From contig BFEA01000325.1 of assembly GCA_003427395.1 (NCBI GenBank), positions 1,562,011 to 1,588,026 on the forward strand: a DNA stretch of 26,016 nt. Reading direction: 5' to 3'. The notes under the pieces are model-generated. The model was not told the origin of the DNA. It saw only the letters and a program-made list of their open reading frames with translations, and searched no databases. Every line of letters begins with the position of its first letter. The stretch's first letter is position 1. This document shows positions 18,906 to 26,016 of this stretch, in pieces. This DNA comes from Chara braunii (taxonomy: Eukaryota; Streptophyta; Charophyceae; Charales; Characeae). The translations under genes and the position numbers were made by a program.

Positions 18906-20046
18906 GTTCTGGTATCAACTCAACCTGGGCAATTACAAAAACACGGGACAAGGCATCGGCGACGCGGTTCGTTTCACCCTTGATAGGTTGAGTGGTGAAA
19001 CTGAACTCGGATAAGTCACGCCACCAACGTGCCTGTCGAGGGGAAAGTTTGGGCTTCAAGTTCGTGAGGAAAGCTTGGACAACTGAGTTGTCCGTGCGCA
19101 CCGTGAAGGCCGCCCCGTGCAGTTAATGACGCTAATGTCGGGTAGCATAAGCTACTGCGAGAACCTCACGTTCATTGGCAGTGTAGTTTATCTCGGCAGG
19201 CAGTAGCTGACGGGACTAGAAGGCGATCGGGCAATCCCCAGCACGAGCCTCGACAATCCCATCCTTTGCGATGGTTGGGGAGTAAGTAACGAGAGGACTG
19301 TCAATGGAAGGAAGTGGTGGGAGGGTAGGCGTCAGTCGAGAAACAGTGTCAGTAAGACAGGGGGGGGGAGGAGGAACATGAGGATAAGGTGAATTGAGAA
19401 AGGAGAGGGAAACACCCGAAAAAGTATTGCTCATACTGCAAAATCTGATGCATCAGTGGTAACGATGAAGGGGCGATCAAAATCGTGGAGGCAAAGAACC
19501 GACGCACAAGTCACCGCCTTCTTGAGGGCGTGAAAAGGATCCTCGGAGAGGGGTGTCCAAAACCATAGCGGGTTCTTCCGGAGGAGGGTGGAGGTAAGGA
19601 CGTAGGAATACCTAGCGACGAGCTAGCGTATCCCTGGATGAAATTACTATAGTAGCTAGTGAGGCCTAGAAAACTGCAAAGATGCTTGACGGATGTGAGG
19701 ACAGGTCACTCCGCAATAGCAGTGATCTTCGCGTCGTCCATGTGGAGACCTGTGTTAGGCACGTGGTGTCCTAGGAAGTCTACTTTGCTCTGGGCAAAGG
19801 GGCACTTACTAAGCTTGGCATAGAAGCCATGCTTGCATAAGCATTGTAGGACATCGCGAAGGTGTTTGAGATGGTCTTCTAAGGTACGACTGTAGACCAG
19901 GATGTCGTCTAGGTATACGAGAACGTATTCTTCGAGGATGTCCCTGAAGATGTCGTTCATCGTCATCTGGAAGGTGGCGGGTGCATTGGTGAGGCCGAAT
20001 GGCATCACCGTGAACTCATAGTTGCCCTGGTGGGAGGGGTAATGGT
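18874..20046 (-). pseudogene. Ty3/gypsy LTR-retrotransposon pol fragment (reverse transcriptase and RNase H), decayed
   Basis: From 20046 downward the frame gives NYEFTVMPFGLTNAPATFQ, then VLVYLDDILVYS (catalytic YLDD box) and KVDFLGHHV. Past a TGA in the EWP motif (about 19706) comes SFLGLTSYYSNFIQGYA, then, after a frameshift, ALKKAVTCASVL and PFIVTTDASDFA (start of RNase H). After another shift and about 70 residues of insertion there is CPIAF-stop-SRQLLPAEINYTANE, then TDNSVVQAFL and GETNRVADALSRV. The order is diagnostic for Ty3/gypsy RT-RNase H. The N-terminal part of RT is absent: coding similarity stops near 20046. No protease, integrase or LTR is recognised, and several stops make it non-functional. 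Confidence 0.93.
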
Positions 20047-20770
20047 CGTCTCTGAGGGGGTGGGTTTGTGTTAATCGATCGGTTCTCTTCCCCTCCCTTG
20101 GTATTGTCGTACACCGATCTAACTGTGTTCCCCAGATCCGCGGCCCACGCCACGTGGCGGCCTCGGTTTAACTGCCGCTGGTGCCGAGAGGGGGATTCGT
20201 GTTCCTGGCGAAGGCTAGTCCTGGGATACGAAGGTGCGGCCCGGTTCCCAGAACTCTCCAGGAACGCTGGCGCGCTCCCGGTTAACTTCGAACCTTGGTT
20301 CCCCCGACCCTAGGCGACCCCGCGCAAGGTCATCCGCACGGGCTCAACGAGTCTGACACTGAGGCACGAAACCCGATTCCGGAACGACTGCCCCAAGGGT
20401 CGCGCGAACCTCGCTCATTGGGGAGCGGAAAAACTATGCACCTTCGTCCTCCTTTTTTGATTTCGTTTGCTTTTCCTTTTTGAGTTTTTGTTGATGGTCC
20501 CTCTGGAACGATCTGTTCCTCCGTCCCTTGCACTCGATGATGGATCGAGCCCCCAACAAGACAACCCTCGGCCCGAAACAAGAATCCCCCGTTTCGCCCG
20601 GGTGATTCAACCCCACGACCAAAAATCCTCGACCACACCCCCAACTAATCTGATTGGCGTTCGAAGTACGGAACTCCACGCGGGGTGTGAGGTTAGCGCA
20701 TCACAAACATCCTTACCTCCGTTAAAACTCGAAGAAAAAACAGAGCACAGTGAATATACCCTGTAAAACA
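20047..20770. other. Unassigned interval beside the Ty3 fragment
   Basis: GC-rich to about 20420, then pyrimidine-rich with mixed composition. No coding frame, RNA gene or inverted repeat pair was recognised. It may be part of another retroelement into which the pol fragment was joined, but nothing visible proves this. Confidence 0.5.
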
Positions 20771-21640
20771 ACCATGCTACTTGAGATGCATGACACAGCC
20801 ACTATTCAGTCAAACGCTTGAAGGCCAGAAATTCAATGAAGATGCTCAGAACTTCGGTCTTGAGATGTTCCAAAGACTGAATTTAGATATCGCACGGATT
20901 GGAAGGAGTGATGTTGGTTCTCGAGATTGCTCAAGACGGCCCTGAATTTACTGCAGTGAATGTCGTGAATCCAAGAAAGAGAAGTTCCAGGACCGATTGA
21001 GAAACCCAAGAACCCTAAACCCTAAACCCTGAATTTACTGCAGTAAATGAAGTTAGCTAACAGACATACGCCTCGACTCGCCTCATAAGCGGGCGCCCGC
21101 ACACGGCGCACAGTGCTCGCCCAGCTCATCCAATGTCAAGTCTGTCACTTGGCTTACTCTAGCTGTAGCTATGTTGCCATGCATGCAATTTCTTTCCGTC
21201 AACCGTACCCTACTAAACGAGCAGACAACTATGGCCTATGGCTACTCAAGCCTTTGTGTCCCAAGCGACCGCGCGTCGCTGCGAAGGATAACCGTGGTGA
21301 AGACGAAGACTGCTCATCCTCGCATCGCAGCCCAATGCCGTCGGTTGGCTCCCGCCGCCAGCATAAGGCACAACACTTGTAGTCCCCCTCCTTCATTTTG
21401 GGCAGTCATGGCACCTCGACTAGCAATCGGATTCATAATGTTCTATTTTTCCCACCATTTCCACGAGAAAATTTGAAAAGGAAATAATGCATTTGCCATC
21501 ACGTCAGGCAGCAAATTCCCTTGCCTCGCAGCCCCACAGGCCACTGACAAATGGGGAAACTGCCCGTCTACCACAAATATTGCAGATTTCGGGAAATAGT
21601 ATAAAAAAAAAAAGTAGGTCCTAGTGTCAGTATCCCCCTA
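20771..21640. repeat. Interstitial telomere-like tract with flanking direct repeats, in otherwise unassigned DNA
   Basis: About three CCCTAAA units (AACCCTAAACCCTAAACCCT, 21011-21030), the plant-type telomere repeat. CCCTGAATTTACTGCAG followed by (T)GAATG or (T)AAATG is found at 20940-20962 and 21028-21050, so a direct repeat brackets the telomeric stretch. The rest of the interval (21051-21640) shows no recognised gene. Confidence 0.7.
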
Positions 21641-21750
21641 AGTTGGGATGAGCAAGTGGGGTCACAGTGAAGCCCCGAAATGAGCTGTTGAGACAAAGAC
21701 CTGAGTTCGAGTCCAGCAGAACAGGTGACAATACCACTACGAAATTTTTT

Positions 21751-21924
21751 GGGCCTCGCCACACTACTGTTGAAAGGAAAAATGTATGAGTGCACCTTCC
21801 CGCAGAGAATGGCACGATGCATTTCTTACTATGAATAGCAACGGGTGTATCTTACCGCTTTCTCGGGAAGATGCATTCCTTCTTTTAATGTTTCAACAGC
21901 AGTGTGGCGACACTGGCGAGGCCC
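21751..21924. mobile_element. MITE-like element with GGGCCTCGCC inverted repeats (174 bp)
   Basis: The left arm begins GGGCCTCGCC and continues ACACTACTGTTGAAA, later CACCTTCCCG. The right arm, reverse-complemented, begins GGGCCTCGCC, has a short insertion, and continues ACACTGCTGTTGAAA, later CATCTTCCCG. Both sides are flanked by TTT, compatible with a 3 bp duplication, though the left flank is a T run so this is weak. The terminus resembles the 12281-13982 element. No coding capacity. Confidence 0.8.
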
Positions 21925-21989
21925 TTTGGGAGGCAAGATGATGTGGCCAGCCAGGAAGTCGAGCTTCTCAAATCAAGCTCATTACTTTC

Positions 21990-22312
21990 TTCCTTTTTTA
22001 CTTGTTTTTTTTTTTGTTTTTGTTTTTCCGAGAGCTGTTTACTTGTTTAACAGTTGTCAGGATACTCTTCCGCCACCAGGCGAGTACTGGCAGCAGTCCG
22101 GCTTTTCCTCACCTCTTGTTTTGTCATTTTGTCACTTTTTTTTTTTTTTTTGTCACTTTTGTGGCTGCTAGACGGCTACTGCCGTTTTGCTTGCGTCAGA
22201 CATTGTTTTTTTTTTTTTTTTTTGCGTCACACGTCTATTGACGCCCCTGCCATTTTTGTTTTGTTTTCTTGGAAATCTATTGACGTTCTCAAGTTTTTTT
22301 TTTTTTTTTTTT
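21990..22312 (-). repeat. Cluster of four poly(T) tracts with short spacers
   Basis: T-rich runs lie at about 22000-22026, 22136-22151, 22206-22223 and 22294-22312. Two spacers contain TCTATTGACG (near 22231 and 22275), vaguely like the TCTATTGGTG core of the LINE 3' module, so these may be nested, heavily decayed retroelement tails. Identity is too low for a firm call. Confidence 0.45.
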
Positions 22313-23100
22313 CCTGATGGACCATGGATCAGACATTGAACTGATCTGAAGTTGACCTTCTATATTTACCAAGAAGAACAAAAAAACAACAAAGTTGAAA
22401 TAGCATGGTGATAGTCCTGAGTAGGGATAGGGGTGCTACACAACCCGGGTTTCTACAACAACCCGGTCTTTCTAAAAAAGGAAGAAAAAGAAAAGAGAAA
22501 AAGAAACAAAAGTTGACCTTTCAGGCAAGCGAACAGGCAGGCTGAAAACAGTGTGGTAGGCTGAACACAGGATCAGCCAAGTTACTGCTAGGACTAGTGA
22601 AGCAGATGCCGACGACATGGTCACCATTCCACCTCATGACAACCTGGCGCACCGGCTGTTCCCACAAAAGGAAAGAAGAACAAACCTTACCTCCAGGCAA
22701 GACAGCACATAGTAGATACAATAAAACATAACATCCAAAAAGCCTAGGTGCAACTAAAGGACTCCTTGGCGACAATAACGGACCGGGCACGAAGGGACGA
22801 GCAGCTAATCACCTTCCAACACACATGGCTAGATCCAGGTAGGCAGATTGCAGAGGTAAATGACATCAATGGAAACCCTGGTGGCAGGATACTCCCAGCC
22901 TGGTGGAAATGGAGACCATGATCCACTTATCGCCGGCTGATGCAGGGAGCTCCCATTAATGGTGCCCCTCCCGGGCACCCACTTCCCTCGAGCACAACCA
23001 ACTAATGGCCAGAATCGGCCTCCACAATTCCCGCCCGTCGCAGAGGACACGGCATCCCAACCCCAGCACATCCAGCCTGCACAAGCTGACCCTCCACTTC
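22313..23100. other. Unassigned interval left of the adapter junction
   Basis: A-rich to about 22520, then becoming GC-rich and proline-codon-rich (on +) from about 22950 to the adapter at 23101. The shift in composition could mark an exon or retroelement gag end, but no motif identifies it. Confidence 0.35.
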
Positions 23101-23138
23101 CTGTCTCTTATACACATCTAGATGTGTATAAGAGACAG
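23101..23138. other. Tn5 mosaic-end pair: Nextera mate-pair junction adapter (artefact)
   Basis: CTGTCTCTTATACACATCT followed at once by AGATGTGTATAAGAGACAG, i.e. two exact 19 bp Tn5 mosaic ends head to head. This 38 bp palindrome is the circularisation junction used in Nextera mate-pair libraries. It yields the well-known contaminant peptide VSYTHLDVYKRQ in translation. It is not biological here. Bases on either side come from two ends of one library fragment and need not be adjacent in the genome. Confidence 0.97.
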
Positions 23139-24030
23139 CCTCCGCCCCGACTGTGGTGGTCAAGGATGGGGTGGGGCCGCCCATGGAGGTCCGGCTACGC
23201 AAAGATCGAGGGTTTTTTGGGGGGGAACTGCTCCTGAGTCACCTTTTTAGTTTGAAATGGGCAAGAAAAGACAAAGGGGCACCGATGTCATTGTTTGAGA
23301 TTCAAAATGTGCAAGTTCAGATGGGGGTTGAAATGGATTTCTAAACCTAAATTTCATATAATTTCTCGTGAATTTTGCCATTTAGTAGCTTTCTTTAATG
23401 ATTGATCTTATCCATGGTCTGGATTGTTTTCTTGATTTCCGATATTCGTAGATAGATTTCTTAAACCACTTTAAAAAACAAAAAGCTTGAACTCTAAAAG
23501 ATGTTTCGGCAGATTTTGCAAATTTGTTTCTGATCTCCGATGCCTAAAAGTAGGCTTCTGAAGTATTTTTAAAAAGAAAAAAACCTACGTCTGCTAACCT
23601 CAATACCGTGCAGTGAATTTTGATTCAGATTGGCTTTTTCTGTTTGCTAATCTCAACCTCCTGGTCTTGAGTGGTATAATTGTGGCTTCCTGTGTATATC
23701 TGTGGGGTCTTCCTTGAGGGTCAGAGCCTCCCCCCGTGAGGGTTTCACAAGGTGGGAGGTGTTATTCTTGGAGGGGGGAGGCGGTATTGGGGGATTATCA
23801 TCTCTTAGCCAGACTGATTTAGGGTCGGATCAGTACTGGCGAGTGGGGAGAAAAGGCAAGGGGGTGGCTGCTTATAGCAGAGTGTTAGGATTTTGTTCTT
23901 TGAGGGAAGGAGTGACTTCGATGGTTACAAAATGAGCCGAAAGGGGGGGGAAGCTAGAATTGAAGGAAGGAAGGCAGCAACGGGATTTTCAACAGAAAAA
24001 GGTTGTTTGTTAGGGTAAGTAGGTTAGAAG
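23139..24030. other. Unassigned interval right of the adapter junction
   Basis: GC-rich to about 23236, then AT-rich and intron-like to about 23690, then purine-rich on +. The 17-mer GATGGGGGTTGAAATGG at 23320-23336 recurs exactly at 25404-25420 beside a poly(A), so part of this interval is repetitive. No gene is recognised. Confidence 0.4.
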
Positions 24031-24760
24031 GACGATGCTGGGACGACACAGGCCGGTGCTGCAGCCTCTGCTCTGTAACCCAGGGGGAGCTTGAGGCCTG
24101 TGAAGTTATGCCGAGGGTGGAAGGCATAACCAGATCGTCCGACGTAGTTGGCGCCGGGGTATTGACCCTGTAACCTGCTTAGGAGCTTGCCGCTAAGGGA
24201 ATTGTCGAGGGAGGAAGGCACTTCTTGTCCGTCAGAGCTAGGTTGATCGGTACTGCGGAGGGTTGTTGTGCCCTGTTACCCTAGCAGAAGGGGGTATGAG
24301 ATCAAGTGACTTCTGGTACGAGGACTGTAAGCCTGAACCGACGCCCCATCTGTTCGAAGGGGGAATCTAGGATAGTCGGCAGTTTTAGTCTCGCCCCCCC
24401 TGCTCTTATATTTTTCTAAAGCTTTTCGAATGTTCCAAAAAGAGTTGGGTGCTTAGTGGTTCTATGAATGTTTTTTAGGACTCAGGGATCCCTCCTAACT
24501 CATTTTAGGTGGCTTCAATGCTGTTATACTCAGTGATCTGCGGCTGTTCGATGCCCGAACGACGCTGACCAGAGCTGGGGTGATGCCCTGTAAGTTGCGA
24601 TGCAGGAGCGTGAGGTCTGGTAGAGAGATCTGGGGATGTCTTGGGGTGGGCTTTCCACGGGACAACCAAGGGTTTCTGCCGGGACGACGCTGGTCGGAGC
24701 TGGGGTGAGTTGCGTTGCCCTGTAACCCAACAGAAAGTGGGGGTGTGAGACCTAGAAGAG
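24031..24760 (+). repeat. Two diverged composite repeats homologous to 18700-18905
   Basis: Each composite has a first half (CGACGCTG, GCTGGGG, CCCTGTAA, GAGGTCTGGTAGAGAGATCT) and a second half (GTCGGAGCTGGGGTGAG, GCCCTGTAACCC, GTGTGAGACC). The better preserved composite is 24550-24760; the poorer one covers 24031-24100 and 24225-24310. The antisense ORFs over this region (such as 24860-24495) follow the repeat and show no protein family. Confidence 0.65.
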
Positions 24761-25261
24761 ATCGGCAGGGAGAAGGACAGTTTTGGAGAACATTGGAAGG
24801 GTTTGTGTGGGATTTCGAGTTTTTTGGAACAATCGTAGGACCTCTGTGGCCTATTCTCATGCTTCTTGAACGACGGTAAGAGTTCTTAGGTGCCTCAAAA
24901 AGAGAGCAAGGTAAGTGGGAGAAGATGGTGGGTTATCGCGCGTCCAACCAGTGAGGGGGCTAGCTGGTAGGACGGAGCATGGCATAGCAGCAGCAAAGAT
25001 GGTGGCTCCGCTGCAGTCAGCCTTGCCGGAGTGAGGTAAAGTGGATTGATGGGGGTTCTTCTGAGTCGTTTCTGAATTTTGCTTAATCATGAAGTTGTCG
25101 TAGACATGTCTGAAGTAGCTCCAATTTCTCTGAGCCAAAGCCGGGTAATGACCCCGGTATCTCAATTTTCAAAATTCCATCCTTAGGCCAATTAGATTTT
25201 TCTAGTAGTTCCTTGTCTCATTCTCATAAAATTTTATGATGAGTTTTCTTTGTTTTGGGAC
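24761..25261. other. Unassigned interval
   Basis: No recognised gene, RNA or repeat structure. The minus-strand ORF 25165-24857 (102 codons) has no family motif. Confidence 0.4.
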
Positions 25262-25366
25262 GCTGGGCCCGGTTCCCAGTTTGTACCAATTTATGAGGAT
25301 ATGGTTGTATCTATGGGATGCTAGAACCGGTTTCCATCAAGTGCTGCTCCCCACCAATAGTGGAGC

Positions 25367-25403
<37 letters not shown>
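25262..25403 (+). repeat. LINE 3'-module copy 7 with duplicated inner hairpin and poly(A)
   Basis: Transcript sense is +: GGGACGCTGGGCCCGGTTCCCAG at the left end gives arms GCTGGG (25262-25267) and CCCAGT (25275-25280), the outer pair being G-U. About 50 bp later a second, degraded version (GATGCTAGAACCGGTTTCC) is followed by GCTGCTCCCCACCAATAGTGG, AGCTTG and an A30 tract (25374-25403). The region between the two hairpins is AT-rich. Confidence 0.8.
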
Positions 25404-25405
<2 letters not shown>

Positions 25406-25492
25406 TGGGGGTTGAAATGGCGGCAGTTATTTTTTGAAGTGGCGCAAATGCAGATTTCATGGGGGGTTGAAATTACCTCGTTTGGAGAATTG

Positions 25493-25701
25493 TTAAACCA
25501 CCAGTACTTGGCCCAGCTATCGGCCGCAACGCTTCCCCATTAACGCGCCACGATATTCGGTTTTCTGCCTACCGGACCGCATTAGCTGGAGACCACAACC
25601 AAAAACAAAACAAAAAAGACCGACGGTCGTTCGGCAGTTTTTGGCTCGCAAGGGGCTGGGAGGCTCGACTTCGATAGCTGGACCAAGTACTGGTGGTTTA
25701 A
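25493..25701. mobile_element. MITE, TTAAACCACC family, copy 2 (209 bp)
   Basis: Left TTAAACCACCAGTACTTGG then CCCAGCTATCG; right arm reverse-complemented TTAAACCACCAGTACTTGG then TCCAGCTATCG. The inverted repeat is thus about 30 bp with one mismatch. There is no coding content; the minus ORF across it is a shadow. Confidence 0.88.
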
Positions 25702-25781
25702 AGTTGCCTATTTGAAACGCTACATGTGACACAGGAGCTATTGCCCTTTTTCTTTTCTCGTTAAACTGAACATTTTTTTTT

Positions 25782-25867
25782 TTAAACCACCAGTACCTTG
25801 CCCAGCTATCGAGTCCGAGCCTCGACTGACCGGTACGCCGATCCGTGCCGAGGCTCGGACTACCAAG
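25782..25867. mobile_element. MITE, TTAAACCACC family, copy 3 (right end truncated)
   Basis: The left terminus TTAAACCACCAGTACCTTGC with subterminal CCAGCTATCGAG is intact. A perfect 13 bp inverted repeat AGTCCGAGCCTCG/CGAGGCTCGGACT (25812-25824 and 25849-25861) lies inside. The right arm stops after ACCAAG, where copy 2 continues TACTGGTGGTTTAA, so the terminal 14 or so bases appear deleted or replaced. Confidence 0.75.
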
Positions 25868-25968
25868 CGCAGGCATCCCGAACGTGCAGTAAAAAGCACG
25901 AAAAAACGGGGGAAAAAAAACCAAAAAAAAAAGAAATAAGAAAAACGAATGAATCTTCCCGCTTTCGC

Positions 25969-25969
<1 letters not shown>

Positions 25970-26016
<47 letters not shown>
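25970..26016. repeat. (GATA)n/(GA)n compound microsatellite at the window edge
   Basis: About seven GATA units (25970-25999) pass into GA repeats that run off the window end. A contig or window ending in such a repeat is common. Confidence 0.97.

Noticed and set aside
21649-21720. tRNA or tRNA-derived SINE: B-box-like GAGTTCGAGTCC at 21703-21714 and A-box-like TGAGCAAGTGG at 21649
   Set aside because: The A box needs an insertion to fit, the T-stem does not pair properly and no cloverleaf can be drawn. The similarity is probably chance, though a decayed SINE head remains possible.
22959-23237. Proline-rich plus-strand ORF of 92 codons spanning 23101
   Set aside because: Its centre, VSYTHLDVYKRQ, is the translated Nextera junction adapter, so the two halves are artificially joined.

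Overview
This is eukaryotic, almost certainly plant-lineage (streptophyte) DNA with no recognisable host gene. Pointers to the organism are an L1-type LINE whose ORF1 has a DUF4283-like region and zinc knuckle and whose ORF2 ends in a zf-RVT-like domain, a Ty3/gypsy pol fragment, several MITE-like inverted-repeat elements, and an interstitial CCCTAAA (plant-type) telomere tract. The density of nested, decayed repeats suggests a large repeat-rich genome. A charophyte alga such as Chara is my guess, but the sequence alone does not prove it.

Layout. 1-11383 is one very large LINE on the minus strand. Its 3' end and poly(A) (poly(T) on +) lie at the window start. Going upstream on the element come a repeat-bearing 3' UTR, a badly broken ORF2 (endonuclease, reverse transcriptase, C-terminal zinc domain; 5912 to 1118), an unrecognised 385-codon ORF (7084 to 5927), a glutamine-rich segment (about 7838 to 7097) and an ORF1 of more than 1171 codons (about 11383 to 7806). 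ORF1 has no ATG or 5' UTR before it meets an A-rich tract, so the copy looks 5'-truncated and inserted into the tail of an older element.

11384-16126 is a patchwork of short repeats: homopolymer tracts, a 1.7 kb candidate DNA transposon with terminal inverted repeats (12281-13982), MITE-like elements at 14060-14210, 15238-15410 and 15561-16126, and a (GA)n microsatellite. 16127-18560 holds three copies of the LINE's 3'-terminal module, each continuing into different tandem repeats. 18700-20046 is a decayed minus-strand Ty3/gypsy RT-RNase H segment with a repetitive sequence downstream; homologous units recur on the plus strand at 24031-24760. 20047-23700 is mostly unassigned, with a short telomere-like tract, a 174 bp MITE, a poly(T) cluster and, at 23101-23138, a perfect Tn5/Nextera mate-pair junction adapter, which means the contig is an artefactual join at that point. 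25262-26016 contains a last 3'-module copy, two members of a TTAA-ended MITE family and a (GATA)n/(GA)n tract at the edge.

The most interesting signal is the LINE 3' module. It occurs seven times, always beside or near A/T-rich tracts, and can form hairpins whose stems change in a compensating way between copies, with G-U pairs on the transcript strand. That suggests a selected RNA structure at the 3' end of the retroelement family.
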